A program made the position numbers and the translations under genes. Shown piece after piece: positions 44,051 to 52,971 of a stretch of 64,000 nucleotides of DNA; positions within the stretch are counted from its first letter, which is position 1, and every line of letters begins with the position of its first letter. The notes under the pieces are model-generated. The model ran no database searches and had not been told where the DNA came from. It worked only from the letters and a program-made list of their open reading frames with translations. This DNA is from Phosphoribacter sp037045045 (GTDB lineage: Bacteria > Actinomycetota > Actinomycetes > Actinomycetales > Dermatophilaceae), in the NCBI GenBank assembly GCA_037045045.1, contig JBAOHL010000002.1, positions 372,001 through 436,000 on the forward strand, written 5' to 3'.

Positions 44051-45351
44051 GGGATCACCGCAGCGGGCACCCCGACGAGCCGCGCCGCGCCGAGGATCGG
44101 CGAGGGGCTCTGCGCTCGAGAGGCGTCCGCGTAGGCCGTGAGCAGGCGCTCCGTCGTGGCCGCCCAGCCGAAACCGGCCGCGTGGGCCAGGGCGTTACGG
44201 CGCAGCAGCCCGCGACGAACCGGGTCCTGCAGGAGGGCGTCGATGGCCTGAGCCCAGTCGGCGACGTGGTGCGTCGGGACGAGCACCCCGCCGTCTCCGA
44301 CGGCTGTCGGCAGCCCGCCGACGTCGGCGGCGACCACCGGGGTGCCGCAGGCCTGGGCTTCGAGGGCGACCAGCCCGAAGGACTCGTTGTACGAGGGCAC
44401 CGCGAGCACGTCGGCCGCGCGGTACCACTGGGCGAGCGTGGCCCGGTCAACGGGCGGGACGAAGCGCACCTGGTCGGCGATGCCGAGATCCCGAGCCAGG
44501 GCGACGAGCTCGTCCGGGCGGGTCAGTCCGCTGCCGCTCGGGCCGCCGAGGACGCCGACGAGCAGGTCGGCATAGCGATCGGGATAGCGGCGGCGCAGCA
44601 AGGCAGCCGCACGCACGAGGATGTCGGGGGCCTTGAGCGGCTGAATCCGACCGACGAACAACAGGATCGGCGCGTCCAGCGGCAGACCGAGGCCGGCCCG
44701 GGCGGCGGAGCGCTCGCCGGGCGCGAAGACCTCGAGGTCCACGCCCGGAGGGACGATGCTGATCCTGGCGGGGTCGGCGGCATACAACTGGACGAGTTGG
44801 TCGGCCTCGTCGGGGGTGTTGGCCACGAGCCGGTCGGCGGCCTCGACGACCTGGGCCTCGCCGATCTCGCGCCCCAGCGGCTCGGGGGTGTCCCCGGCGG
44901 CCAAGTAGGCGTTCTTCACGCGGGCCATGGTGTGCATGGTGTGCACGAGCGGCGTGCGCCACCGGTCGGCGGCGAGCCATCCCACCTGGCCGGAGAGCCA
45001 ATAGTGCGAATGGACGAGGTCGTAGTAGCCCTCCGGCCGCGCGGCGCCGAGGCGCATGACACCGGCGGCGAAGGCGCACAACTGTCCGGGCAGGTCGTCC
45101 TTGGACATCCCCTCGAACGGCCCGGCCGGGACGTGCCAGACGGTGACTCCGGGAGCCAGCTCGACCCGAGGCGGGAGCGACCCGGTGGTGGCCCTGGTGA
45201 AGACGTCGATGTCGCGACCACGACGGGCCAACTGCTTGGCCACCTCGGCCACGTAGACGTTCATCCCCCCGGCGTCGCCGGTGCCCGGCTGCTCCAAGGG
45301 GCTGGTGTGGACGCTGAACATGGCGATGCGTCGGATCTGCTCCGGCGTCAT
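44047..45351 (-). CDS. mshA: D-inositol-3-phosphate glycosyltransferase
   Basis: 434-residue GT4 enzyme that makes GlcNAc-inositol-phosphate, the first committed step of mycothiol synthesis. MFSVHTSPLEQPGTGDAGGMNVYV at the N-terminus binds inositol phosphate, HSHYWLSG follows, and the donor site is LFVGRIQPLKAPDI plus YNESFGLVALEAQACGTPVV. The ATG at 45351 has AGGAGG 5 bases upstream. Confidence 0.96.
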   Translation of the reverse strand: MTPEQIRRIAMFSVHTSPLEQPGTGDAGGMNVYVAEVAKQLARRGRDIDVFTRATTGSLPPRVELAPGVTVWHVPAGPFEGMSKDDLPGQLCAFAAGVMRLGAARPEGYYDLVHSHYWLSGQVGWLAADRWRTPLVHTMHTMARVKNAYLAAGDTPEPLGREIGEAQVVEAADRLVANTPDEADQLVQLYAADPARISIVPPGVDLEVFAPGERSAARAGLGLPLDAPILLFVGRIQPLKAPDILVRAAALLRRRYPDRYADLLVGVLGGPSGSGLTRPDELVALARDLGIADQVRFVPPVDRATLAQWYRAADVLAVPSYNESFGLVALEAQACGTPVVAADVGGLPTAVGDGGVLVPTHHVADWAQAIDALLQDPVRRGLLRRNALAHAAGFGWAATTERLLTAYADASRAQSPSPILGAARLVGVPAAVIP

Positions 45352-45518
45352 CTCGCCTCCTGAACGTTCGGTCGTGGGTGGTGAGCCCGCCTCGACCCGC
45401 CGGCCGTGTCCGGCACTCACGATGGCACGCGAGGGCGACAACGCCGCCGCCCGGGTCGGGATTCCCCGTCACGCCCCGACTACCTGCCCGTTCGGGTGTC
45501 CTGTCATACCCTGGCCGC

Positions 45519-46373
45519 GTGGCCGGGTCGGCACGCGGAAGGGCCAGGCCGGCCAAGGGCCCGGTCGGGGCGATCACTCGCGGGACGACGGCCCCCAATC
45601 GGCTCCGTCGCGTGGATCGCTGGCTCGTCGGCCCCCAGGCGTGGCGGCTGCGACGGGCGGGCGCCGCGCCGGTGGTCGTCGATCTCGGTTACGGGTCATC
45701 GCCGGTGACGACGGTGGAACTGTTCCACCGGCTGCGCCGGGTGCGCCCGGACGTGCAGGTGGTCGGCATCGAGATCGATCCCGAACGGGTCGCCGCCGCC
45801 ATCACCCTGGAACGGCCCGGCTTGCGATTCGTGCGCGGAGGCTTCGAGCTGCCGTTGCCGAACGACACCGCCCCCCTCGTCGTGCGAGCGGTCAACGTCT
45901 TGCGCCAGTACGACGAGAGCGAGGTCCAGGGCGCCTGGGCGAGGCTGCGCGGGAGGCTCCCCGAGGACGGGCTACTGGTCGACGGGACCTGCGACGAACT
46001 CGGCCGGCTCGCCGCGTGGGTGGGCATCGGGCCCGACGGACCGGTAACCCTCACCGTCTCGATGCGCCTGGCGCGATTGGATGCACCGTCGCAGGTCGCG
46101 CCCCGACTGCCCAAGGCCCTGGCCCACCGCAACGTCCCCGGCGAGCGCGTCCACGACTACCTCGCCGCGCTCGACCGGGCCTGGGCCCGTGCGGCCCCGC
46201 AGGCGGCATACGGGGTGCGGCAACGATTCGTGATGACCTGCGCGAGCGTCCGGGACGAGGGCTGGCCGGTGCACGACGGACCGCGGCGGTGGCGCCTCGG
46301 CGAGCTCACCGTCGACTGGTCGGCCGTCGCGCCGAGCGGAGCGCCGGGTCAGTCGGTCTCGGGCCGCGCGTAG
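45519..46373 (+). CDS. Class I SAM-dependent methyltransferase-like protein
   Basis: 284 residues. VVVDLGYGSSPVTTVELFHRL is motif I of the Rossmann methyltransferase fold, with VVGIEIDPERV as the acidic second strand. The basic N-terminus precedes it. Substrate unknown. It is divergent from mshA and is a frequent neighbour of that gene. The GTG at 45519 has no strong ribosome-binding site; the mRNA may be leaderless (CATACC at 45505). Confidence 0.8.
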   Translation: MAGSARGRARPAKGPVGAITRGTTAPNRLRRVDRWLVGPQAWRLRRAGAAPVVVDLGYGSSPVTTVELFHRLRRVRPDVQVVGIEIDPERVAAAITLERPGLRFVRGGFELPLPNDTAPLVVRAVNVLRQYDESEVQGAWARLRGRLPEDGLLVDGTCDELGRLAAWVGIGPDGPVTLTVSMRLARLDAPSQVAPRLPKALAHRNVPGERVHDYLAALDRAWARAAPQAAYGVRQRFVMTCASVRDEGWPVHDGPRRWRLGELTVDWSAVAPSGAPGQSVSGRA

Positions 46374-46774
46374 TCGTCCTCGAGACGCTCGATGTCGGTC
46401 TCGTCGAAGAACCCGAAACCGACCTCGAGCAGTCGGCCCGCCTGGGTGCCGCTGTTGCCCATCCGGTGGACGGCACCGTGGGGCACCCACACGGTGTCAC
46501 CGGGGTTGGCCTGCCACTGACGCTCGTCGACGGTGATGTCGATGGGCACGTCGAGGACCTGCCACATCTCGCCCCGGTGCTCGTGTCGCTGCAGGCTCAG
46601 GCGGTGGCCCGGCGCAACCGTGATGATCTTGACGGTGACGACCTCGTTCGACACGAACTGACGGAACGTGCCCCAGGGCCGCTCGACCTCGAAGACGTCC
46701 GCGGTGGGGTTGCGGTCGGTGTCGCCGTATTCGGCGCGGTGGTGGCGGACAGGTGCTTCCGGGCGTTGCGGCAT
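46349..46774 (-). CDS. Cupin, phosphomannose isomerase type II-like
   Basis: 141 residues forming one cupin barrel. RPWGTFRQF, then PGHRLSLQRHEHRGEMWQVL (metal His pair and Glu) and VWVPHGAVHRMGN (third His). It corresponds to the isomerase half of GMP/PMI bifunctional enzymes. Probably interconverts mannose 6-phosphate and fructose 6-phosphate. Overlaps the convergent methyltransferase gene by 25 bp. Confidence 0.88.
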   Translation of the reverse strand: MPQRPEAPVRHHRAEYGDTDRNPTADVFEVERPWGTFRQFVSNEVVTVKIITVAPGHRLSLQRHEHRGEMWQVLDVPIDITVDERQWQANPGDTVWVPHGAVHRMGNSGTQAGRLLEVGFGFFDETDIERLEDDYARPETD

Positions 46775-46896
46775 CGATTCCTCGGCTCGTCGGTATGCCG
46801 TCCAGTCTCGCCCACGCCGTTGAGCCAGCCCAACTCGACCCGCCCAGATCGTTTCGGGCGCACAGAGACGGCGGTCACGCCCTGCCGACCGGCGAG

Positions 46897-47208
46897 CTAC
46901 CAGCGACCGTACGGACCGGACCCTCCCCTGCCGGTGACCTGCCGCAGGGCGGGGCGGACGTCGGTGAGGTAGACCGCTGCGGCGACGAACGCCCCGACGC
47001 CGAAGAGCCCGAGCACCCCCCGGACACTGACGAAGCCCACGACGGCCGCGACAGCGAGCAGGGCGATCCAGAAGCCCTTGGTGCGCTTGCCGGCGGCGAC
47101 GAACGCGTCGGTCCGGTGTCGGGCGGCGTCGATGAGCGCGAACACCTCGGTGGCCAGCGCGGCGACGCCCAGCCCGAGCAACAGGTATCCCTGGGCGGTG
47201 GTGAGCAC
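46897..47208 (-). CDS. DUF2516 small membrane protein
   Basis: 103 residues with three hydrophobic helices (YLLLGLGVAALATEVFALIDA, FWIALLAVAAVVGFVSV, LFGVGAFVAAAVYL), the DUF2516 pattern. Function unknown. GTG start with GAAGGGA upstream. Follows dtd by 35 bp on the same strand. Confidence 0.8.
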   Translation of the reverse strand: MLTTAQGYLLLGLGVAALATEVFALIDAARHRTDAFVAAGKRTKGFWIALLAVAAVVGFVSVRGVLGLFGVGAFVAAAVYLTDVRPALRQVTGRGGSGPYGRW

Positions 47209-47243
47209 GGCCCGTCCCTTCTCGTCGGCGGACCCGTCGATTG

Positions 47244-47669
47244 TCACACGTCCAGCAGCAGGGTGAGCGGCCCGTCGTTGACGAGGTGCACGTCCATGTG
47301 CGCGCCGAAGACGCCGGATTCGACGGTGAGTCCCAGCTCGCGCAGCTCCTCGGCGACCGCAGCGACGAGGGGTTCGGCCAGTGCGGCCGGTGCCGCGGCC
47401 GACCACGACGGTCGACGCCCCTTGCGCACGTCTGCGTAGAGGGTGAACTGACTGACGAGCAGAATCGGCGCACCCACCTCGAGCGCCGAGCGTTCCGGCT
47501 CGAGGATGCGCAGGTGGGCGAGCTTGGCGGCCAAGGTCCGCGCCTGGACCGGCCCGTCGTCGTGGGTGACACCGACGAGCACGAGCAGGCCCGGGCCCTC
47601 GATCCGAGCGACCTGGAGTCCGTCGACCTCGACGTGGGCTCGCCGGACCCGCTGGACGACCGCGCGCAC
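47244..47669 (-). CDS. dtd: D-aminoacyl-tRNA deacylase
   Basis: 141 residues. SQFTLYADVRKGRRPS and the cross-subunit Gly-cisPro motif in NDGPLTLLLD are diagnostic. Removes D-amino acids (and glycine) wrongly attached to tRNA. GTG start, 9 bp after the asparaginase-like gene. Confidence 0.96.
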   Translation of the reverse strand: MRAVVQRVRRAHVEVDGLQVARIEGPGLLVLVGVTHDDGPVQARTLAAKLAHLRILEPERSALEVGAPILLVSQFTLYADVRKGRRPSWSAAAPAALAEPLVAAVAEELRELGLTVESGVFGAHMDVHLVNDGPLTLLLDV

Positions 47670-47678
47670 CGGCCGGCC

Positions 47679-48746
47679 TCAGATGCCCACGGCGAGGACC
47701 GACCCGACCGGTTCACCGTGCCCGAGCACCGGGGCGTCGGACAACGCTCGGTAGGTCGTGTCCGGCACCGCTCCGAGGTGACGCAGGACCGCGGCGAGCA
47801 CGACCGCCTTGGCACGGGAATTGCCGTCGGCGATCTTCACGGCGACGCCGCGCCCGTCCGGCAACCCCACGGCATACACACCCTCGGCACCATCCTTGGC
47901 GACGAGCCCGGGCGTCTCCCGCATGAGCAGAGTCACCTGCCGGCCGGTGCCGCCGACGAGGTCGGGGCGGGCGCGCATCGCGTCGGCAACGAGACCCTCC
48001 GGTGTGCCGGGCCGGGCCGCGGCGAGCCGGCCGAACGCGCCCGCCAACGCGACGAGCGGGATGGCGTGCAGCGGGGCCCCGCACCCGTCGATGGCCACCG
48101 TCGTGACCGTCCCGCCGGAGAGGCGTTGGACAGCTGCGGTGACGGCCTGCTGGACGGGGTGACCCGGGTCGAGGTACGTGTCGAGGTCCCAGCCGCGGGA
48201 GGCCGCGGTGGCAAGCATGGCCGCGTGTTTGCCCGAGCAGTTCTGGGTGATGGCCACCGGACCGTGACCCGCCCGCACCCACGCCTCGTGGGCGACGGGG
48301 TCGACGGGGTAGCCGGGCGTGTTGCGCAGATCCCCCTCGCCGAGCCCGGCAGCGGCCAGCATGGCTCGCACGCCGTCGAGGTGGATCCGCTCGCCCGAAT
48401 GGCTCGCACAGGCCAGGGCGAGGTGCTCCGAGGGCAGCGTGAGGCCGGCCTCGAGCAGGCCGACCGCCTGGAGGGGCTTGTTCGCCGACCGGGGGAACAT
48501 CGCCGCGCTCGGATCCCCCCAGGCCTCGGCGAGCCCTCCCTCGGGCGAGGTCACCGCGACGACGCCGTGGTGGACGTTCTCGACGACGGCACATCGGACG
48601 ACGTGGGCCAGCACGGGCGCCTGGGCCAGGGCGGGAGCCACGGCGGCCGGCTCGGATGGTCGCGGAGCGGGCACGGGCGCCAGTGTGCCAGAGGCGCGAG
48701 GCACCGATCCGGGCATCGACGGTGCGCCCCGTCCGCGGGTCGACAT
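47679..48746 (-). CDS. L-asparaginase II (Rhizobium-type) family protein
   Basis: About 355 residues. PRSANKPLQAVGLLEAG holds the serine-lysine nucleophile motif, ACASHSGERIH and ITQNCSGKHAAML (zinc-cysteine segment) follow, with GVAVKIADGNSRAKAV near the end. This is the thermolabile R. etli-type asparaginase family. The N-terminus is uncertain: ATG at 48746 or 48716, or GTG at 48674; the conserved part starts after residue 45 of the longest form. Confidence 0.88.
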   Translation of the reverse strand: MSTRGRGAPSMPGSVPRASGTLAPVPAPRPSEPAAVAPALAQAPVLAHVVRCAVVENVHHGVVAVTSPEGGLAEAWGDPSAAMFPRSANKPLQAVGLLEAGLTLPSEHLALACASHSGERIHLDGVRAMLAAAGLGEGDLRNTPGYPVDPVAHEAWVRAGHGPVAITQNCSGKHAAMLATAASRGWDLDTYLDPGHPVQQAVTAAVQRLSGGTVTTVAIDGCGAPLHAIPLVALAGAFGRLAAARPGTPEGLVADAMRARPDLVGGTGRQVTLLMRETPGLVAKDGAEGVYAVGLPDGRGVAVKIADGNSRAKAVVLAAVLRHLGAVPDTTYRALSDAPVLGHGEPVGSVLAVGI

Positions 48747-48857
48747 TGGTCCGGCCCGGCCGGTCCTGTGTGTGCCAGGTCCGGGCGGGCCGGGGTCGGT
48801 GTGCTGCTCGGGGGTCAGTCGGCTCGTCGCCGCGGCGCCTCGGAGCAGGCGGGAGGA

Positions 48858-49373
48858 CTACTTTGCGGCGGCCTTGGTCCTGGACGTCGCCTTCTTGGCC
48901 GTCGCCTTGACTTCTTCGACGACCTCGGTCGCGTCGTCCTCGGCCGATTCGGCGAGCTTCTTGGCGGCCGATTCGACCTCGTGGACGGCGTTCGTGACCG
49001 ACTGGCGTGCGGACGCGAGCGCGTCCTTGCCCACCTCGATGGCGTGCTCGAACTGGTCCTTGAGCTCCTCGTTGGGCTTGCGGTCCAGCAGCTTCGCGAC
49101 GACCTGCTCGCCACGGGTGGCGAACTCCTCGTACTGGGCCTGGACCTTGTCGGCGAACTCCTTGGCCAGGTCGATCAGCTGGGACGGCAGGTCCTTGGCC
49201 TTGTCGGCCTGGCTGGCGAACTGAGTCCGCAGCTCCTCGGGATCGAACTCCTTGGCGGCCTCGCGGGCCCTCTCGACGGCGACGTCGGCAGCGCCCACGG
49301 CGGCATACGCGGGGGTCACGGCCACGTCGGCGACCTTCTTGAGTTCGTCGGCGAATTCGTCGGTGCGGGACAT
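48858..49373 (-). CDS. HBHA-like coiled-coil protein with Lys/Ala-rich tail
   Basis: 171 residues. Almost entirely helical with coiled-coil heptads (residues 5-145), ending in a basic Lys/Ala/Thr tail (KATAKKATSRTKAAAK). This is the layout of mycobacterial heparin-binding hemagglutinin. No signal peptide is visible, as in that protein. May bind surface polyanions or DNA. The XRE regulator upstream (14-bp gap) is the same neighbour as in mycobacteria. Confidence 0.82.
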   Translation of the reverse strand: MSRTDEFADELKKVADVAVTPAYAAVGAADVAVERAREAAKEFDPEELRTQFASQADKAKDLPSQLIDLAKEFADKVQAQYEEFATRGEQVVAKLLDRKPNEELKDQFEHAIEVGKDALASARQSVTNAVHEVESAAKKLAESAEDDATEVVEEVKATAKKATSRTKAAAK

Positions 49374-49387
49374 GGTGATGGTTCCTC

Positions 49388-49849
49388 TCACTTCGGTGTG
49401 GTCGCGGCGGCGACGGGGCGGGCCCGCGGGATGCGGCCGGGCCGGGTCGGGGCCGTGGTGGTGCTGGGGGTCGACGTGGGTCCGGCGACGGCACCCGGAG
49501 TGGCCGGGGCCGCGACGAACGACCGGTAGACCTCGACGAGGACGGCGCGTTGCCGGGGCGTCAGTGCAGGATCGGCCTCGATGGCATCGAGGACCCCGGG
49601 CGGGGTCGGACCTGCGGGGGCCTCGTCGAGGAAGCCGGCGCGGACGTACAGCGATTCCGCCGACACCCGCAGGCCCCTGGCGATCTGCTGCAGGATCTCG
49701 GCGCTGGGCTTCTTGAGCCCGCGTTCGATCTGCGACAGGTAGGGGTTGGAGATGCCGGCAAGCTCCGACAACTGCCGCAGCGACATCTGCGCGGCCATGC
49801 GCTGTTCGCGCAGGTACCCGCCGAGGTCGTGGACGAGAGTCGGGGACAT
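49388..49849 (-). CDS. XRE-family regulator upstream of the HBHA-like gene
   Basis: 153 residues. Cro/C1-type helix-turn-helix LREQRMAAQMSLRQLSELAGISNPYLSQIERG at residues 14-45, then a helical region and a Pro/Thr/Ala tail. Corresponds in position and size to the regulator before hbhA in mycobacteria. The inverted repeat at 49859, 10 bp before its start, could be its autoregulatory site. Confidence 0.88.
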   Translation of the reverse strand: MSPTLVHDLGGYLREQRMAAQMSLRQLSELAGISNPYLSQIERGLKKPSAEILQQIARGLRVSAESLYVRAGFLDEAPAGPTPPGVLDAIEADPALTPRQRAVLVEVYRSFVAAPATPGAVAGPTSTPSTTTAPTRPGRIPRARPVAAATTPK

Positions 49850-49858
49850 GCCTCCATT

Positions 49859-49878
49859 GTGCTTGCTATAGTTAGCAC
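49859..49878 (-). promoter_or_regulatory. Inverted repeat over the XRE gene promoter
   Basis: GTGCT-N10-AGCAC with an inner TGCTA-N4-TAGCA, an A+T-rich patch in GC-rich DNA 10 bp before the XRE gene start. Read on the minus strand it includes a TATAGC -10-like hexamer. Likely operator for autoregulation. Confidence 0.45.
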
Positions 49879-50037
49879 GACGCAAACTGAAGGCAGCGTG
49901 AGTCCGGCCACACGAGGAGCCTCGGGAGCGGATCGGCCTGTGCCGCAGTGATTTCCGGCCCATCGGCGAGTGCGTTCGACGGGCGGTATGCCGCGCGCCG
50001 TCGCCGAATCAGGGCCTGTGCGCGTGCCGTGGTGGCG

Positions 50038-50901
50038 TCACCGGCCGCGCCGGTCCTTGACCCGCAGCAGGTCGCGGGCCTGCGCCGGGGTCAGCGCCGG
50101 GCGCTGCACGAGCCCCGCCAGGTCCGCCGCACGGGCCACGAGCTGGGCGTTGTCGCGCACCGGCTGGCCCTTGGCGAAGGTCACCGTGTCCTCCATGCCC
50201 ACCCGCAGATGTCCCCCGGCGGCCAGGGCGGTGGCGGCCACCGGGAGATGGCCGCGGCCCACCCCCGTCGCCGACCAGCTCGTCACCGCGTCGGGCAGCA
50301 TCGCGACGCCCGCGAGCACGGCCTGCGGCGTGGCCGGCATCCCGCCCGGGACCCCGGTGACGAAGTCGACGTGGACGGCACCGCCGTACGGCAGCCCGTA
50401 GGTGTCGAGCAGCCGACGCAGGGCCTCGACGTGCCCGAGGTCGAACAGCTCGAACTCCGGGACGACCTCGCGGGCCTGGCTCCCTTGGTAGAGCTCGACC
50501 ATGAACGCCCACGGGTTGAGGAACACCTCGTCGCCGAAGTTCAGCGTGCCGCAGGTCAGCGAGCACGAGTCGGGGTCGGCGTCGAGGACGGCGAGCCGCG
50601 CGTCGAGACCGTCGTGGACGCTGCCGCCGGTGGACAACTGGACGACGAGGTCGGTGTTCTCACGCAGCGCGACCACGGCCTCGCGCAGCAAGACCGGGTC
50701 CAGGGTCGGGCGGTGCGCGGCGTCGCGCACATGGACGTGGACGAGCCCGGCGCCGGCGTCCTGGCAGGCCCGGGCCGTCGCGACGAGTTCCTCGACGCTC
50801 GTGGGCAGGTGGGGGACGTCGACCTTGGCGGTTTCCGCGCCGGTCGGGGCGACGCTGATGAGGGTGCCGAGGGTGCCGGTCGGGGCGGTCATGGCCGTCA
50901 T
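50038..50901 (-). CDS. Beta-keto acid cleavage enzyme (BKACE) family
   Basis: 287 residues. TIM-barrel zinc enzyme: GLVHVHVRD carries two metal His, and GGHLRVGMEDT the C-terminal conserved Glu region. BKACE proteins condense a beta-keto acid with acetyl-CoA to give acetoacetate and a CoA thioester (3-keto-5-aminohexanoate cleavage is the founding reaction). Substrate not predictable here. Two ATGs (50901, 50892) are possible. Confidence 0.9.
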   Translation of the reverse strand: MTAMTAPTGTLGTLISVAPTGAETAKVDVPHLPTSVEELVATARACQDAGAGLVHVHVRDAAHRPTLDPVLLREAVVALRENTDLVVQLSTGGSVHDGLDARLAVLDADPDSCSLTCGTLNFGDEVFLNPWAFMVELYQGSQAREVVPEFELFDLGHVEALRRLLDTYGLPYGGAVHVDFVTGVPGGMPATPQAVLAGVAMLPDAVTSWSATGVGRGHLPVAATALAAGGHLRVGMEDTVTFAKGQPVRDNAQLVARAADLAGLVQRPALTPAQARDLLRVKDRRGR

Positions 50902-50943
50902 GATGTCAGCCGAGCGCCGGCCTCGGGTGAGCCCGAGCCGGCG

Positions 50944-51957
50944 TCAGGGCGCGACGACGACCTCGTGGGCGGCGGCGATCCCGCCGGCCTCGAGGGCGGC
51001 GTCGAGCGGCGTGTTGCGCTTAAGCAGCGCGAGGGCGATCGGGCCGAGCTCGTGGTGCCGGGCGACCGAGGTGACGAAACCCACCGCACGCCCGGCCAGG
51101 GTGACCTCGGCGCCTCGGTCGGGCAGCACGTGCCCCGAGCCGTCGAGGTGCAGGAAGGTCAGCCGCCGAGGCGGACGCCCGAGGTTGTGGACCCGGGCGA
51201 CGGTCTCCTGCCCGCGGTAGCACCCCTTGTGCAGGTGCACCGCGGTACGCAGCCAGTCGACCTCGTGGGCGATCGTCCGGTGATCGGTCTCGAAGCCCAG
51301 CCGAGGGCGCCAGGCCGCGACCCGAAGCGCCTCGGCGGCCCAGGTGCCCGCGAGCGGCCGCTCGCCGACGGCGTCTTCGAGGTCCGACCGGGGTACGAGC
51401 AGCTCACGCCAGGCCCGACCGAGCCCTGGGTGGCCCGTCACCGGCCCGTATGCCGCGGTGTCGCCGACCAGCCCGGGCCACGGGTCGCGCCAGGCGAGCG
51501 GCTCCCCCGGCGCGGACTCCACGGCATACGGCTCGCCGAGCACCGCGTAGTCCCTGCTTCGGTCGGCCACCTCGACCCGCAACATGAACCGCATCGAGTC
51601 GAGCCAACCGAGCAGGGCCGCAGCCGTGCCTGGTTCGACCGACAGCCAGGTCGTCTCCCCGTCGTCGACGACGTGCAGGGCGTGCTCGATGTGACCCTTG
51701 GGCGACAGGACGAGAGATTCCGCCGAGGTGCGCGGCGCCAGGTCGGCGAGGTGCTGGGTAGTCATCGAGTGCAGCCAGGTCAGCCGATCGGGCCCGGCGA
51801 CGGTGAGCACGCCCCGATGGGACAGGTCGACGACGGCCAAGCCCTCGGTGAGCCGGCGCTGCTCACGCATGGGGTCGCCGTAGTGCGCCGCGACCCCGGC
51901 GTCGGGGCCGACGCCCTCGACCGCACCGGGGCGGCTCAGCAGCGGTGCGGCGCTCAT
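50944..51957 (-). CDS. ygfZ: YgfZ/GcvT-like folate-binding protein
   Basis: 337 residues. The diagnostic KGCYRGQETVARVHNLG motif (K-G-C-Y-x-G-Q-E) is at about residue 230; the GcvT-like fold surrounds it. YgfZ helps maintain certain iron-sulfur enzymes in a folate-dependent way. Start taken at the ATG at 51957; an upstream ATG at 52002 would overlap the nitrobindin-like gene stop region. Confidence 0.9.
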   Translation of the reverse strand: MSAAPLLSRPGAVEGVGPDAGVAAHYGDPMREQRRLTEGLAVVDLSHRGVLTVAGPDRLTWLHSMTTQHLADLAPRTSAESLVLSPKGHIEHALHVVDDGETTWLSVEPGTAAALLGWLDSMRFMLRVEVADRSRDYAVLGEPYAVESAPGEPLAWRDPWPGLVGDTAAYGPVTGHPGLGRAWRELLVPRSDLEDAVGERPLAGTWAAEALRVAAWRPRLGFETDHRTIAHEVDWLRTAVHLHKGCYRGQETVARVHNLGRPPRRLTFLHLDGSGHVLPDRGAEVTLAGRAVGFVTSVARHHELGPIALALLKRNTPLDAALEAGGIAAAHEVVVAP

Positions 51958-51994
51958 CGCCGGGGCTCGCGCTCGAGGTCCCTCACGGCGCGCG

Positions 51995-52495
51995 TCAGCC
52001 AACCCGCTTGAGTTGGGCCGACAGGTGCGGGGCGAGGGACTGTCCCATCGCGGCCATGTCCATCGTGTACATGAGGTCGCCGTCGACGAGTCCGTAGAGC
52101 CGGGCGGCCGCGTTGTACTCCTTGGCGTGCCGGCTGCGCATCACCCCATCCGTCGTCACCGAGATCTTCGCCGGTTCCATCGTGCCGACGTACAGCTCGA
52201 CGATCCCGGTCGGATGGGCGAGCAGCAGTTCGACCTCCGACCCGTCCTCGCCGGGGCGCCAGAAGCCCAACTCGATGGCCGCGGGCGCCAGCCGCTCACC
52301 CGTGGCCGAGTCCAGCCGCCACGTGTGGGAATGCCATTCGAGGAACCCCCGACCGTCATGGCTGCAGACGATCTCCTGGCCGAAGTGGCCCGACTCGGTC
52401 GTCGGGTAGCCCCAGACGCCGGCCCCCTCCCACCGGCCGATCAGCCAGGCCAGCGGCCGGAGCCGCGCGGGCAGGTCCGGGTCGAGCGGGATCAC
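51995..52495 (-). CDS. Nitrobindin-like FABP-fold heme protein
   Basis: 166 residues. LAWLIGRWEGAGVWGYP carries the GxWxGxG motif of the nitrobindin/THAP4 ten-strand barrel; the C-terminal part has the distal His candidates. These proteins bind ferric heme and handle nitric oxide or peroxynitrite. The GTG at 52495 follows GGAGGAGG. The order ygfZ-nitrobindin-...-glnR-mshD matches mycobacteria. Confidence 0.88.
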   Translation of the reverse strand: MIPLDPDLPARLRPLAWLIGRWEGAGVWGYPTTESGHFGQEIVCSHDGRGFLEWHSHTWRLDSATGERLAPAAIELGFWRPGEDGSEVELLLAHPTGIVELYVGTMEPAKISVTTDGVMRSRHAKEYNAAARLYGLVDGDLMYTMDMAAMGQSLAPHLSAQLKRVG

Positions 52496-52561
52496 GGGAA
52501 CCTCCTCCACGACGTCGCGCCGAGCGCCGGGCGCGTTCGGCCTCGATCGTAGTCTGGGGCC

Positions 52562-52924
52562 ATGAGCCGCTCTCTCGTCGTCAAGCTCACCTGCGGCGCC
52601 GAGGGCCTCGAACGGCTCTCGCAGGCCCTCACCGTCGCCGCCACGGCCCTGGCCAGCGGCGTGCCGGTGAGCCTGTGGCTGACCGGCGAGGCGACCTGGC
52701 TGGCGACCCCCGGTCACGCCGAGACGCTGTCCCTGCCGTATGCCGCGCCACCGGCCGAGTTGCGCGACGCCCTGCTCGCCGCCGGGGCCGTGACGGTGTG
52801 CACGCAGTGCGCGGCCCGCCGGGACCTCACCGAGGCCGATCTGCTGCCCGGCGCGCGGATCGCCGGTGCCGCCTCGTTCGTCGAGCAGGCCCTGGCCGAC
52901 GGCGCCCAGGCGCTCGTCTACTAA
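52562..52924 (+). CDS. DsrE-family protein
   Basis: 120 residues. DsrE/DsrF-like alpha/beta fold with LVVKLTCGAEGLERLSQAL, VSLWLTGEATWLATP and VTVCTQCAARRDL; the Cys in VCTQCAARR is where sulfur-carrying cysteines lie in this family. Possible sulfur relay role, supported only by the fold and the nearby MoaD-like gene. Divergent from the nitrobindin-like gene. Confidence 0.82.
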   Translation: MSRSLVVKLTCGAEGLERLSQALTVAATALASGVPVSLWLTGEATWLATPGHAETLSLPYAAPPAELRDALLAAGAVTVCTQCAARRDLTEADLLPGARIAGAASFVEQALADGAQALVY

Positions 52925-52971
52925 CGACCTTCGCCCCCGACCGCATCGGGTGGCCACGCCCGAGGACGCGC

